A stretch of 64,000 nt of DNA, from NCBI GenBank assembly GCA_016938735.1, contig JAFGUB010000003.1:37568-101567 (forward strand). The letters are read 5' to 3'. The translations under genes and the position numbers were made by a program. Source of the DNA: Campylobacterales bacterium (GTDB lineage Bacteria > Campylobacterota > Campylobacteria > Campylobacterales > Sulfurimonadaceae). Position 1 is the first letter of the stretch; the number at the start of each line of letters is the position of its first letter. The notes beneath the pieces are model-generated. The model made no database searches. It was given only the letters and a program-made list of their open reading frames with translations, and was not told the origin of the DNA. Of this stretch, positions 9,204 through 18,397 are shown piece by piece.

Positions 9204-10015
9204 TATGCAGTAGGCAGGGTTAGGGAGGGTGTGTCGGCGAGCCTTTCACGTATCGCTTTGAACTCGTCGATATGATCAAACAAGATATCGACAAGGCGGG
9301 GGTCGAAGTGTAATCCCCTCTGCTCTTTGAAATAGGCAAAAATGGCCTCATCTTCCCACGGTACTTTATAGCAGCGTTTGCTGCCCAGCGCATCAAAGAC
9401 GTCGGCTACGGCGGTGATGCGTCCGTAAATATGAATCTCTTCACCTTTGAGCCCTCTGGGATAGCCTGATCCGTCGTATTTTTCGTGGTGCTCATAGGCG
9501 ACGATGGCCGCACATTCGAGTAGCGGTCGAAGCGAATAGCGCAGCATCCCATAGCCCAGTTCGGCGTGGGTGTTCATGATCGCACGCTCTTCGTCGTTGA
9601 GCTTTGCGGGTTTGTTCAAGATGGCGTCGGGGATGGCCACTTTGCCGATATCGTGCATCGGCGATGCCTGTTTGAGCGTCTCCGCCTCCTCTTCGCTAAG
9701 GCCGTAATAGAGTGCCAAAAGTTTGGAGTACTCAGCGACACGGTTGACATGCTTACCGGTCTCTTTGGAGCGGGTTTCGCCGATGGCCCCCATGGTAAAG
9801 ACTACCTCTTTTTGGGTCTCTTCGATCTCTTTTTGGAGTGCTTCGACCTGCGTAAGGCGCTGTTGGAGCTCGTCGTACTCTTTCCTTTGGCGTTTGTCGC
9901 TGCGCCCCATGATACGCTGGTCGCGTCTGATCTCTTTGAGCATCCGTTCGGTGGTGAGGTTGAAGTTTTCTTGAAGTTGCTCGATCTCTTGGATCAGTCT
10001 GTTTTCGATAGACAT
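9203..10015 (-). CDS. HD-GYP domain protein with N-terminal coiled coil
   Basis: 270 residues: a charged coiled coil at about 1-75 (IQEIEQLQENFNL onwards), then an HD-GYP domain with SPMHDIGKVAIPD and YEHHEKYDGSGYPRGL. It should degrade c-di-GMP. It is the last gene of the SiaA/CheY/SiaB/SiaC-like operon, 6 bases after siaC. In Pseudomonas the equivalent slot is taken by the cyclase SiaD, so here the output enzyme may be a phosphodiesterase rather than a synthase (inference). Confidence 0.88.
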   Translation of the reverse strand: MSIENRLIQEIEQLQENFNLTTERMLKEIRRDQRIMGRSDKRQRKEYDELQQRLTQVEALQKEIEETQKEVVFTMGAIGETRSKETGKHVNRVAEYSKLLALYYGLSEEEAETLKQASPMHDIGKVAIPDAILNKPAKLNDEERAIMNTHAELGYGMLRYSLRPLLECAAIVAYEHHEKYDGSGYPRGLKGEEIHIYGRITAVADVFDALGSKRCYKVPWEDEAIFAYFKEQRGLHFDPRLVDILFDHIDEFKAIRERLADTPSLTLPTA

Positions 10016-10021
10016 GGCGGC

Positions 10022-10396
10022 CTACTTTTCGGTGAGTTGGATATTGAGAAATTCGAAGTCGGCGATAAAGTCCTCGCCTGCCTCCAAAGCGCTTTCGTTT
10101 TGCGGATCGTAGAGCCATCGGATCGTGATCTTGTGGGTGCTGCGCTTTGCATCAAGCAGATCGAAGAGATCATAAAAGAGCTTTGATGAGCTGGAATTGA
10201 AATAGACGATCTCCATATCAAGGGTAATGTCGGCACTGTCGGTTTGTGCCAGATACACTTCGATCCAGTGCATCACGGGTTTGTAAAACTCGAAGGTGTT
10301 TTCGGGGTACGATTTTCCGGCAATGAGCCATGCACCGCTTGGGTCGAGACGGATGGCGGGGGTGTATTGGGTCGCTTCTATTGTGATCGGATTCAT
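10022..10396 (-). CDS. siaC: SiaC-family regulatory phosphoprotein (DUF1987)
   Basis: 124 residues. TPAIRLDPSGAWLIAGKSYPE and the segment IVYFNSSSSKLFYDLFDLL match SiaC/DUF1987. In SiaC this Ser/Thr-rich loop carries the phosphorylation site that switches binding to its c-di-GMP enzyme. The start overlaps siaB by ATGA. It lies between the kinase-like siaB and an HD-GYP gene, which is the expected partner-switch setting. Confidence 0.8.
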   Translation of the reverse strand: MNPITIEATQYTPAIRLDPSGAWLIAGKSYPENTFEFYKPVMHWIEVYLAQTDSADITLDMEIVYFNSSSSKLFYDLFDLLDAKRSTHKITIRWLYDPQNESALEAGEDFIADFEFLNIQLTEK

Positions 10397-10953
10397 AGGC
10401 TCTCCTGAGGTTGATGAATGATGGTTTTAAAGGTGAAGTAGTAGTGCTCAGTGTCGATCGGAGTAAAAGTGTACTCAAAAGCGTCGCAGCGTCGCACGAT
10501 TTCGACGAATCCGATGCCCGCGCCTTGATGATGCTTCTCTTTGCCGGCTTTGCGTTTGGCCCGATATAAAGCGCGCAGAGACTCTTTATCCAGCCCCTCC
10601 AACTCCTCGAAGTGCTCGGTCAGTTTGGCTTTGTCGGAGGCATCGACGATGTTGCGGCTGATAACGTAGTAGTACCTAGGGTCGCTATCCATGCCCACGA
10701 TGATTAGCCCTTTGGCATAACGCTCGGCATCGCTGCCGTATTTGGCTTTGGCGTAGTTCATCATGTTTTGTGCCAACTCGATAAAAATCGTAAAAAGATG
10801 GGTCGAAATTTTGGTGCTCAGATCGTTGGAGCGCACCTCTTTTTCTAGGGCGTCGATCATGCCGGCGATCAGCGATTGGGTGAGAAAACCGCCGTAGGTC
10901 AAAAAGATGATCTTCCCCTCTTCGAGCAGGGCCTCTAGCTCATTGTATTTCAT
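10393..10953 (-). CDS. siaB: SiaB-family protein kinase
   Basis: 186 residues resembling SiaB (DUF6272). An N-box-like IFIELAQNMMNYAK, typical of GHKL ATPases, and a glycine-rich lid HHQGAGIGFVEI are visible. SiaB phosphorylates SiaC and opposes the PP2C phosphatase SiaA. It is preceded by GGAG and lies 18 bases after the receiver gene. Confidence 0.78.
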   Translation of the reverse strand: MKYNELEALLEEGKIIFLTYGGFLTQSLIAGMIDALEKEVRSNDLSTKISTHLFTIFIELAQNMMNYAKAKYGSDAERYAKGLIIVGMDSDPRYYYVISRNIVDASDKAKLTEHFEELEGLDKESLRALYRAKRKAGKEKHHQGAGIGFVEIVRRCDAFEYTFTPIDTEHYYFTFKTIIHQPQESL

Positions 10954-10971
10954 AAAGCACTCCGTTATTCG

Positions 10972-10981
10972 TTACATGTAA
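10972..10981. repeat. Iterated palindrome TTACATGTAA forming a gene end
   Basis: Perfect 10-base palindrome that encodes the final Tyr-Met-stop of the receiver gene on the minus strand. Confidence 0.9.
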
Positions 10982-11343
10982 GCTGACTGGAAAAGTGTAG
11001 CAAGTTTTTCGGTCAATGTGGTTTCATCGATCGGTTTGGCCACAATGAAGCGGACGCCGTGGTTGAGTGCGACGATGGCCGCTTTTTTGTTGACATTGGA
11101 GGAGACGATGATGATTTTGGCGTCGCTTTGGTGGCGTAAAATATTCTCTGCCGCGACGATGCCGTTGATCTGAGGCATCTCAATATCTAAAAAGATGAGA
11201 TCGGGTTTGTGGATTTGGTGCAGCTCTATCGCCTCTTTACCGCTGCTGCCCTCGGCGACGATGCTGATGTCGCAGCGCTCCAAGATCGCTTTGAGTTTCT
11301 CTCTGGCCAGTTTTGAATCATCGACGATGATGGCGGTTTTCAT
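10972..11343 (-). CDS. CheY-like single-domain response regulator
   Basis: 123 residues covering only a receiver domain: acidic pocket VDDSK, phospho-acceptor in IFLDIEMPQING, switch Ser in VSSN and Lys in AKPID. No output domain. Its ATG overlaps the siaA-like stop (ATGA), and it lies between the phosphatase and kinase genes. That suggests it feeds into the partner switch. The last codons are the iterated palindrome (10972-10981), read as Tyr-Met-stop. Confidence 0.88.
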   Translation of the reverse strand: MKTAIIVDDSKLAREKLKAILERCDISIVAEGSSGKEAIELHQIHKPDLIFLDIEMPQINGIVAAENILRHQSDAKIIIVSSNVNKKAAIVALNHGVRFIVAKPIDETTLTEKLATLFQSAYM

Positions 11344-13937
11344 GGTGATACTCCTGTAATGCGTGCGCCAAAGACGGTGATGTCGTCGTTGCGTATGTTG
11401 GCTCCCTGATAGGTGTGCAGCGCGTCAAGCAGATACTCCTGCTGGTCGGCGAAGGGCTCCCCGTGGTGCGTGCGCAGCAACTCCATAAAGCGGCGTTTGC
11501 CAAACGAAAAACCCTTTGGACCTCCGCTTTGATCGAGATAACCGTCGGTGGTGATATAGAAGACAAACATCTCATTGTAGCAATATTCAAAGTCACTGAA
11601 GTGGTAGGTCGGATCGGAGTTTTTGTATCCGATGGAGTGGCGGTCGGATTTGAAAAGCGCTATCTCCCCTTCATGCAGGTAAAAGAGTGGCGTATTGGCT
11701 CCGGCGTAGCGGATGCGCCGCTCCTTTTTGTTGATGTAGAGGATCCCTCCTTCAAAACCGGCGTTGCTGATGGCGTCGTCGCGGTCTTGGCGCAACAGAT
11801 GGCGGATACTGCGGTTAAAAAGCCCCAACATCTTCGCGGGACTGATGGCCTCGTCGCGGTGCAGATTGGCCATGAGCTGACGCTCTACCGCCTTGACAAG
11901 GATGGTAACAAAGGCTCCGGCCACCCCATGACCCGTGCAGTCGATCACCATCAGCAGTGCCTCGTCGGGGCTGAGTTCATGAAAAAGGTAGATGTCGCCG
12001 CCGACGGTATCTTTGGGGTGCCAAATGGCGAAATGGCTCTCAAAAAAGTGATGCACGGTATCAAAATCGGGGATGAGTGCGTGTTGGATGAGTGCGGCGT
12101 AGTCGATGGAGTCGCGGATGCGTTGGTTGAGCGTTTCGGTCTCTTTTTGGGACTGCTCGAGCTGTGCAGTACGGTTTTGAATGGTTTTGTGCATCTCGAA
12201 AAATTGATCGATCATCATGCCGATTTCGTCGCGGTGGAAGGTGCGTTTGATGGCAGGAGTTCGGTTGAGACGCAGTGCTTCGATGGTCTGTGTGAGGTAG
12301 GAGATCGGTTGGCTTACTTTGGTGCGCAAGAGATAATAGATCACGCCGTTGGCGGTCAAAAAGGCGAGTACCAGTGCCAAGAGCTGGTGGAAATTGGCCT
12401 GTACCTCCATTTCGAGCGCTTCGATTTGTGAGGCCGTGCGCTCTTTGAGCATAGTGATGAGCCGATCCAGCGGCAGCATGATCTGGTGTTTGGCGCCGTA
12501 GTACTCTTGGTGGTGTAAAAGATCGATGGCCTCCTGACGAGCGCCTTGGCGCATCAGGATAATGGCTTGCATCTCTTTAAACGACAGGGTTTCGGCTTGA
12601 TCGCGCGCCTCGATGATTTGGGCGCGCTCATGGTCGCTAAAAGGGAGGGCGTCAATAATTGTGTCAAAGGATTTCGGTGCTCCGTCTGGATGGCGCAAAG
12701 AGCGTAGGGTAGGGTCAAGATCCCAGTAGATCGCTTCGTATCCTATAGGGCGCGGCAGCTCTCCTTCGCCGATTTTGACGATGGTTTCGTACTGCCTTAA
12801 AAAGCGTTCGTCACCCGTCACCGTGTAGCTGCGGATAAAGTGCGTGAGGTCGGTCGAACGTTGGCGCAACATCTGTATGGCTTCGAGCATCTGCATCTTC
12901 TCTTTGAGCGCATCGGCCATAGCACGTTCGCTGCGGTCTAGCCGAATCAGCAGATAGGCCATAAAGAGCATTGCCGCCACCTCAAAAACAATAATCAGCA
13001 CGTTGAAGGTTTTAAGGCGCATCTCCATAATACCCCAGCGTCCCAAAAAGAGGGTGAGCAATGCGGCAAGAGCGCTAAAGAGCAAGATGACTGTCAGCGC
13101 CTCTTCGAGCGTAAAGAGTCCCTTAAAAGAGAGTGCGGGACGACTGGGCTGCGGCTCGGTGACATACTCCAGATCGACCCATTGACGGTAGATCGTTTCG
13201 CGCTCCTCTTCATCGATGCTCTCAAGGGTTTTTTTGAGAATGCCATAGAGCATGGGGCTGTTTTTGCGCACGAGAAAATGGGCGGTGGTGGGCGCTGAAA
13301 CGCTTTGAGAGATCGATTTGAGCCCTGTTATGCGGTTCTCACGCAGCAGATGGGCAATGGTGGCCTGAGACTCCAAAAAGGCGTCGGCTTGAGCGTTATA
13401 CACCGCGCTAATCAACTCCAGTGTGTTATTGACCTCCAAGATTTTGACCTCTTTGAGATGCGGTAGATAGGGATCGAGCACGGCGTAGCCTTCGATACGC
13501 GCGAGCGTTTTGCCGTGCAGGTCGTCAAAACTTCGGATGTGGGTATTGTCGGCGCGTACGAAGATGAAGTCTCGAAGCTTGATGTGCGGGGGAAGATAGT
13601 CGCCGTAGGCCTCGCGCTCTTTGCTGTAGAGTGCGGCGGGGAGGAGATCGAGCCCTCCTTGCTTGAAGCGCTCGTATATGGCGCTCCAAGCACCCGTATG
13701 CAGATCGATTTTGAGGCCGCTGCGCTGCTCGATCAGTTCCAGATAGCTCTTGGTGATCCCGATGAGTTTGCCTTGAGCATCGAGGTAATTAAAAGGGGCC
13801 CAACTGTCGCCTGATCCGACTGAGATACGCGGATGCTTGGCGATCCATGTGCGCTCTTCTTGCGTGAATTGAGGCTGCGCCGCATAGAGCGTGCCTTGAA
13901 GCAGCAGCAAGAACAGAAGAAGCAGGGGCACAAACAT
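11340..13937 (-). CDS. SiaA-like sensor: substrate-binding domain, HAMP and PP2C/SpoIIE phosphatase
   Basis: 865 residues. A signal peptide and a periplasmic SBP_bac_3-type domain (about 25-260; ISVGSGDSWAPFNYLD, EGYAVLDPYL) are followed by membrane segments near 280-340. A second extracytoplasmic helical region, another membrane segment near 520-540, a HAMP region and a C-terminal PP2C/SpoIIE phosphatase domain follow (KDTVGGDIY, VIDCTGHGVAGAF, RNDDITVFG). It should dephosphorylate the SiaC-like protein when a periplasmic ligand binds. Pseudomonas SiaA lacks the amino-acid-binding-type domain, so this is an elaborated version. First gene of the operon. Confidence 0.85.
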   Translation of the reverse strand: MFVPLLLLFLLLLQGTLYAAQPQFTQEERTWIAKHPRISVGSGDSWAPFNYLDAQGKLIGITKSYLELIEQRSGLKIDLHTGAWSAIYERFKQGGLDLLPAALYSKEREAYGDYLPPHIKLRDFIFVRADNTHIRSFDDLHGKTLARIEGYAVLDPYLPHLKEVKILEVNNTLELISAVYNAQADAFLESQATIAHLLRENRITGLKSISQSVSAPTTAHFLVRKNSPMLYGILKKTLESIDEEERETIYRQWVDLEYVTEPQPSRPALSFKGLFTLEEALTVILLFSALAALLTLFLGRWGIMEMRLKTFNVLIIVFEVAAMLFMAYLLIRLDRSERAMADALKEKMQMLEAIQMLRQRSTDLTHFIRSYTVTGDERFLRQYETIVKIGEGELPRPIGYEAIYWDLDPTLRSLRHPDGAPKSFDTIIDALPFSDHERAQIIEARDQAETLSFKEMQAIILMRQGARQEAIDLLHHQEYYGAKHQIMLPLDRLITMLKERTASQIEALEMEVQANFHQLLALVLAFLTANGVIYYLLRTKVSQPISYLTQTIEALRLNRTPAIKRTFHRDEIGMMIDQFFEMHKTIQNRTAQLEQSQKETETLNQRIRDSIDYAALIQHALIPDFDTVHHFFESHFAIWHPKDTVGGDIYLFHELSPDEALLMVIDCTGHGVAGAFVTILVKAVERQLMANLHRDEAISPAKMLGLFNRSIRHLLRQDRDDAISNAGFEGGILYINKKERRIRYAGANTPLFYLHEGEIALFKSDRHSIGYKNSDPTYHFSDFEYCYNEMFVFYITTDGYLDQSGGPKGFSFGKRRFMELLRTHHGEPFADQQEYLLDALHTYQGANIRNDDITVFGARITGVSP

Positions 13938-13959
13938 CCTTAGTCATCACAAAGTGGAG

Positions 13960-13977
13960 GGCCCGAAGATTCGGGCC
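13960..13977. terminator. GC-rich hairpin between the lipoprotein gene and the siaA-like gene
   Basis: GGCCCGAA and TTCGGGCC form an 8-bp perfect stem around GA, 6 bases beyond the stop of the small lipoprotein. There is no T-run, so it could also act as a processing or stability element. Confidence 0.5.
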
Positions 13978-13983
13978 GCAAAC

Positions 13984-14088
13984 TTACTTGCTGCGGTGCA
14001 GCGGGTGCTGGTAGTCGGCACGTTCGCAGGCGCTAAAGAGTGTTGCGAACGAGAGCAGGGTGAGGGTAAGGATGAAGAACTTTTTCAT
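13984..14088 (-). CDS. 34-residue lipoprotein
   Basis: A short ORF reading MKKFFILTLTLLSF... with a lipobox LFSAC at residues 17-21, then only 13 further residues (ERADYQHPLHRSK). A GGAG lies 8 bases before the ATG and overlaps the stop region of PPK2, so it should be translated from the ppk2 message. After lipidation of Cys21 it would leave a 14-residue lipopeptide in the envelope. Function unknown; small lipoproteins of this type are often missed in annotation. Confidence 0.65.
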   Translation of the reverse strand: MKKFFILTLTLLSFATLFSACERADYQHPLHRSK

Positions 14089-14093
14089 GGGGC

Positions 14094-15032
14094 TTACTCC
14101 AGATTGGTTTTTTCAAGACTCATGGCGGCTTCCATGCGTTTGATCTCGTCATCGGCGAGGAAAAGGATCTTTTCGTCGATGTCGAGGTGTTCGGATTGTA
14201 GCTTGTTTTCGTAATTAATTCGGTTCAAAATATGTTTAATGCAGTTAAGCCGAGCTTTTTTCTTGTCGTCGGAGCGGACGATGATCCAGGGAGCGTGGGC
14301 GGTATGCGAGGCAAGCAACATCGAATATTTGGCGATGGTGTATTTGTCCCAAAGTGCCTGAGACTGCTCATCGACGGGGGAGAGTTTGTACTGCTTGAGC
14401 GGATCGGTTTTGCGCTTGTCAAAGCGTTTGGCCTGCTCTTTTTTGGAGACCGAGAAGTAGAACTTGAAAAAGATGATGCCCGAATTGACGATCATCTTTT
14501 CAAAGTCGGGGACTTCATGTAAAAACTCCATGTGCTCTTCCGGGGTGCAAAAGCCCATCACCGGCTCGACGCCCGCGCGGTTGTACCATGAGCGGTCAAA
14601 GAGCACGATTTCCCCGGCGGCGGGCAGATGGGGCACATAGCGCTGAAAATACCACTGCGTGTGCTCGATATCGGAGGGTTTGGAGAGCGCCACGACCCGT
14701 GCGCCGCGCGGGTTCATGTGCTCGGTGATGCGCTTGATGGTGCCGCCTTTGCCCGCCGCGTCGCGTCCTTCAAAGATAATCATCACCTTAAGGCCTTTAT
14801 CTTTGATGTGGTTTTGGAGTTTGAGCAGTTCGATCTGGAGGGTGTGTAGGTCTTCTTCATACTCGATGGTCGATTTTTTGACCCAGATCTGAACTTTTTT
14901 GCCCTCTTGGTTCTGTTCCCGCCGCTCTTTCTCCTGCTCATCTTCGCTCTTGCGACGGTCAACGTGGATGTTCTCTTCGATGGTTTCGTTGGCCTTAAGG
15001 ATGGATTCGACTTTTTTACGCTCGCTGGACAT
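14094..15032 (-). CDS. ppk2: Polyphosphate kinase 2 family protein
   Basis: 312 residues. A charged N-terminal extension (1-55) is followed by the PPK2 fold with Walker A EGRDAAGKGGTIKR, lid-region GARVVALSKPSD, and Walker B IVLFDRSWYNRAGVEPVMGF. The family uses polyphosphate to phosphorylate nucleoside mono- or diphosphates (or the reverse) in the cytoplasm. The single-domain size fits class I PPK2. It lies upstream of the small lipoprotein gene. Confidence 0.92.
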   Translation of the reverse strand: MSSERKKVESILKANETIEENIHVDRRKSEDEQEKERREQNQEGKKVQIWVKKSTIEYEEDLHTLQIELLKLQNHIKDKGLKVMIIFEGRDAAGKGGTIKRITEHMNPRGARVVALSKPSDIEHTQWYFQRYVPHLPAAGEIVLFDRSWYNRAGVEPVMGFCTPEEHMEFLHEVPDFEKMIVNSGIIFFKFYFSVSKKEQAKRFDKRKTDPLKQYKLSPVDEQSQALWDKYTIAKYSMLLASHTAHAPWIIVRSDDKKKARLNCIKHILNRINYENKLQSEHLDIDEKILFLADDEIKRMEAAMSLEKTNLE

Positions 15033-15059
15033 GGCGTTCCTTGTGGTTAGGGATAAATA

Positions 15060-16964
15060 TCAATTATAACTTAAAAGCGAAGCGATGTCGTCGGCTTTGG
15101 CGAAGCAACTGTGGTTGTTGCAGAGCATAAAATCACTTTGCTCATGGTAATGCACCCGCAGCCACGGATGAGCGGCGTCGCGGTAGTAGGCGCTGACATC
15201 CGCACCGAAGGGAGCTTTGAGGATATGGTCTTCATGGATGTAGCGCAGCGCCTGCTCGCACAAATAGGGGTAGTAGAGCGGTCGTTTGGCCAGATCGGCG
15301 GAGTAGTATTCCAGCGTCTTAAAGGCGAAAGTTCGGTACTTCTCATCGACCAAAGAGCCCAGTGAGAGCAGCAGATCGACGATGAGCGCGACGCTAGAGG
15401 GGTAGGAGCTGTCACTGATCTCCGCTTCGGTGGTGAACTCGCCACGGCTAAAGTACCAGCGCCCCGCATCGTAGTAGAACTCCAGCGCTTTGTTGGCCAG
15501 CCACTGCGCGCGCACCAGATAGCTTTCATTACATGTAAGCTCGTATGCTTCGATGAGCGCAACACCGAGGTAGGCATAATCTTCCAAAAAAGCTTCGATT
15601 TTAGGCGCTTTGCCGCAGAGTGCGGAGTGCATGAGTTGCTCATCGATCAGCATCAGTGAGAGCAGCGCTTCAAGCGAAGAGAGGGCCTGATCCGCATAGC
15701 GCTCATCGATGCGCGAGAGCTGCAGCAGCGCTTTGATCATCATCGCGTTCCACGAGGTCTGCACTTTGCGGTCGATAAAGGGGTAGACGCGCGGGGTGCG
15801 CAACTTTTGCAGCGCTACGCGCACCGCCTCAAACCAATCAGGCGTTTCGGCGTCCATAAAGCGGATGATGTTGGCTCCTTCAAAATTCCCCTGCGGGCTT
15901 GCGCCCAGACGCATCGCTTTTTTGCGCGGTTCATCCAGCCCTGCGGCTTCAATCGCCCCTAACACCTCCTCATAGCTGTAGACAAAATATTTGCCTTCAT
16001 GCCCTTCGCTGTCGGCGTCGCTCGCGGAGTAGAAGAGTTGATCTTGCATCATAAAGCCTTGCATGAAGTCGGCGATTTCACGGCTTACATGTAAAAAGCG
16101 CTCCACGCCAAAAAGCCGATACGCCCGCGCATAAAGGGCGCAAAGCAGGCCGTTGTCATAGGTCATCTTCTCAAAATGCGGCACCAGCCACTGCGTATCG
16201 ACGCTGTAGCGGCAAAATCCGCCGTCAATCAGATCGTAAATCCCCCCTGAAGCCATTTGTGTGAGCGTGTGCGTCACCATCGAGGCGATGGCGTCGTCGG
16301 GGCTGAGCTGATACAGGCTCATAAGAGCATTGAGGGTGGAGACCTGCGGAAACTTGGGCGCGACCGAGAAGCCGCCGTAGGTGGGCTCGAAGTTGTTTTT
16401 GACCTGTTTGAGGAGGGTCTCACCCAGTGCTACTGTGAGGTGCGCCGCCTGCGTGGGGCGCTCTTTGGGGCGCAGGTAGGTTTGGATCTCGTCGGCGTTT
16501 TTAAACAGCTCCGTGTCACGCTGCGCGATTTTGGGCGCGATGATCTCGATAAGCTGCATAAAGCCGATGAGGTTGTGTCTGGGCTGGGGCGGAATGTAGG
16601 TGGCGGCGTAGAAGGGTTTGAGACCCGGCGTGCAGAAGATCGAGGTAGGCCAGCCCCCCGCGCGGCGGTTGAGCAGGGCGTGCACCTCTTGGTAATGCTT
16701 GTCGATGTCGGGGCGCTCTTCGCGGTCTACCTTCACGCAGATGAAGTGCGCGTTGAGGTACGCGGCGATGCTCTCATCTTCAAAAACCTCATGCTCCATC
16801 ACATGGCACCAGTGGCAACTGCTATACCCGATGGAGATAAAGATCGCTTTGTGCTCGTTTTTGGCCCGCTCAAAGGCTTCATCGCCCCACGGATACCAAT
16901 CGACGGGGTTGTGGGCATGCTGCTGCAAATAGGGGGAGTCTTCGTGAATCAGGCGGTTGCTCAT
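15060..16964 (-). CDS. DUF255 / thioredoxin-like and glycoside hydrolase-fold protein (YyaL family)
   Basis: 634 residues. The N-terminal 160 residues are a thioredoxin-fold DUF255 domain ([14 protein letters not shown]; redox motif [15 protein letters not shown]). The rest forms an alpha/alpha barrel with [17 protein letters not shown] and [14 protein letters not shown]. Widely conserved; its function is poorly known. Two iterated palindromes are in frame: 15529-15538 (ELTCNES) and 16085-16094 (RFLHVSR). Stand-alone gene. Confidence 0.9.
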   Translation of the reverse strand: MSNRLIHEDSPYLQQHAHNPVDWYPWGDEAFERAKNEHKAIFISIGYSSCHWCHVMEHEVFEDESIAAYLNAHFICVKVDREERPDIDKHYQEVHALLNRRAGGWPTSIFCTPGLKPFYAATYIPPQPRHNLIGFMQLIEIIAPKIAQRDTELFKNADEIQTYLRPKERPTQAAHLTVALGETLLKQVKNNFEPTYGGFSVAPKFPQVSTLNALMSLYQLSPDDAIASMVTHTLTQMASGGIYDLIDGGFCRYSVDTQWLVPHFEKMTYDNGLLCALYARAYRLFGVERFLHVSREIADFMQGFMMQDQLFYSASDADSEGHEGKYFVYSYEEVLGAIEAAGLDEPRKKAMRLGASPQGNFEGANIIRFMDAETPDWFEAVRVALQKLRTPRVYPFIDRKVQTSWNAMMIKALLQLSRIDERYADQALSSLEALLSLMLIDEQLMHSALCGKAPKIEAFLEDYAYLGVALIEAYELTCNESYLVRAQWLANKALEFYYDAGRWYFSRGEFTTEAEISDSSYPSSVALIVDLLLSLGSLVDEKYRTFAFKTLEYYSADLAKRPLYYPYLCEQALRYIHEDHILKAPFGADVSAYYRDAAHPWLRVHYHEQSDFMLCNNHSCFAKADDIASLLSYN

Positions 16965-17021
16965 GGGGTTGAACCTTTTTGGATGAAGTGTAGCACGGGC
17001 GTCTTAGAGCAAGCCTTTGGC

Positions 17022-17031
17022 TTACATGTAA
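17022..17031. repeat. Iterated palindrome TTACATGTAA forming a gene end
   Basis: Supplies the last two codons and stop of the SprA-related gene. Confidence 0.9.
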
Positions 17032-17453
17032 GGCTCTGAGGCGTTTTGCGCGTAAGCTTTGGGGCCTTCTAGCTGCTTTTGGGCTTCGCGCATCATCTCG
17101 GTTCGGGCTTGCATCTCCATTACCAGCGCCGTAGCGGCGACGCGGTAGTCCTGGGGGCTGGGATCGGCGGGTGCCATAGCGGCTGCCACGATGCGTCTGG
17201 CCTTGGCGACTGTCTCTTCGGGGGTGGAGGCTTTGCCCGCATCGATGGGGACTTCGCCGCCCACTGCGTACATTCTGCCATCACTCCCGCGCTCATAGCT
17301 AAAACTCGCCCCGCCGGTAACTACCCCGCCGCCGGCACCAAGGTGCGCCGCTTCATGGGCACGCACCTGAGCGTCGCGGGTTTGCAGCTCGCGTAGAGCC
17401 GGATCAAAAGTGAGGAGAGAAGCGGTGGTGGGGGCGATTTTGGTCGTTTCCAT
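17022..17453 (-). CDS. SprA-related putative metallopeptidase
   Basis: 143 residues matching the SprA-related family: RDAQVRAHEAAHLGAGG contains an HExxH motif (HEAAH), followed by GGASFSYERGSDGRMYAVGGE. The fold is probably a zincin-like peptidase, but activity is not proven for the family. No signal peptide. The C-terminus is the iterated palindrome, read as Tyr-Met-stop. Confidence 0.8.
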   Translation of the reverse strand: METTKIAPTTASLLTFDPALRELQTRDAQVRAHEAAHLGAGGGVVTGGASFSYERGSDGRMYAVGGEVPIDAGKASTPEETVAKARRIVAAAMAPADPSPQDYRVAATALVMEMQARTEMMREAQKQLEGPKAYAQNASEPYM

Positions 17454-17503
17454 AAGATGATTATATCACCAGGATGCTCCGTAGTAGTGCACCTGTTTCA
17501 GAG

Positions 17504-18397
17504 TTATCCCCCTTTGATTTTTATATTTTCAACTACTGCCATAAAAAACTCTTTTGACCAGAGTTCTATATCTCTCATCTCTTTTATGAACGGTTGCACA
17601 TCATTTTTTGCTTTTGCTACATCAAGGCTTTCTATCCTCTGCAAAAGCAGCGCTTTAATATTTTGTTTTGTAAGTTCATCCGGTATTTTTATCTCATTGG
17701 CTTCGAGATATTTACAACTTTGAGAGAGTCTGGCTTTTAAGTGTTTTACATCCAGCTCTGCGTCGTTTGCTATATACCAAATCAGGTCATACCAGTCACG
17801 TCCTTTGGGTCTGCTGCTCCATGCGCGGCATAGTATGGCGTGCATTTTTCCAGCATAAAGAGACGGCAATGTAAAAGCGTTTATTGAAAAGGGTCGGGGA
17901 GTAAGTCGTAGGACATTCGCCGTTTCAAAATCCAGCGGAGGGTTGGTATCTACTTCAAGTTTTATTTTTACGGCCTGATCTCTATGGATTTTGCCTGTGA
18001 TATCTTTTGGAGCATTGATATTTATGAGATGCTCTATTGTGTTGCCTTTTACAAACGCTGATGCTATGGCACTGCTATTGTTTTTATCTTTTATCTCTAT
18101 GGTAACATCAAAGCCAAAAGCTTTTAGGGTAGAGATAATCGCTTCTTCATAAGGCTTGAGATCAAACTCTGAATTTGTTTCAAGAAGAGAAAAGTCCAGA
18201 TCTTCTGAAAACCGTGGAAGATTATGCAGTATTCTAAGAGCCGTTCCACCGTAAAAAGAAGCATGTTTAAAAAATCCTGCATCATAAAGACCGAGCAACA
18301 CCATCTCTTGCAGTATCTCTCTTAGAGCATCGAAACTTGCATTGGAATCTCTCAGATCATATTTTTCAAGCATTTTTATCAGCGCCGGATGTGTCAT
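17504..18397 (-). CDS. AbiEii/AbiGii-type nucleotidyltransferase toxin
   Basis: 297 residues. FYGGTALRILHNLPRFSEDLDF carries the nucleotidyltransferase signature (GGTAL and the SEDLDF aspartates). RPKGRDWYDLIWYI matches the conserved C-terminal block of AbiEii. Such toxins nucleotidylate RNA targets in type IV toxin-antitoxin or abortive-infection systems. It overlaps the antitoxin gene by ATGA. Base composition is more AT-rich than the flanks and the segment lacks the iterated palindrome, so it was probably acquired. Confidence 0.85.
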   Translation of the reverse strand: MTHPALIKMLEKYDLRDSNASFDALREILQEMVLLGLYDAGFFKHASFYGGTALRILHNLPRFSEDLDFSLLETNSEFDLKPYEEAIISTLKAFGFDVTIEIKDKNNSSAIASAFVKGNTIEHLININAPKDITGKIHRDQAVKIKLEVDTNPPLDFETANVLRLTPRPFSINAFTLPSLYAGKMHAILCRAWSSRPKGRDWYDLIWYIANDAELDVKHLKARLSQSCKYLEANEIKIPDELTKQNIKALLLQRIESLDVAKAKNDVQPFIKEMRDIELWSKEFFMAVVENIKIKGG

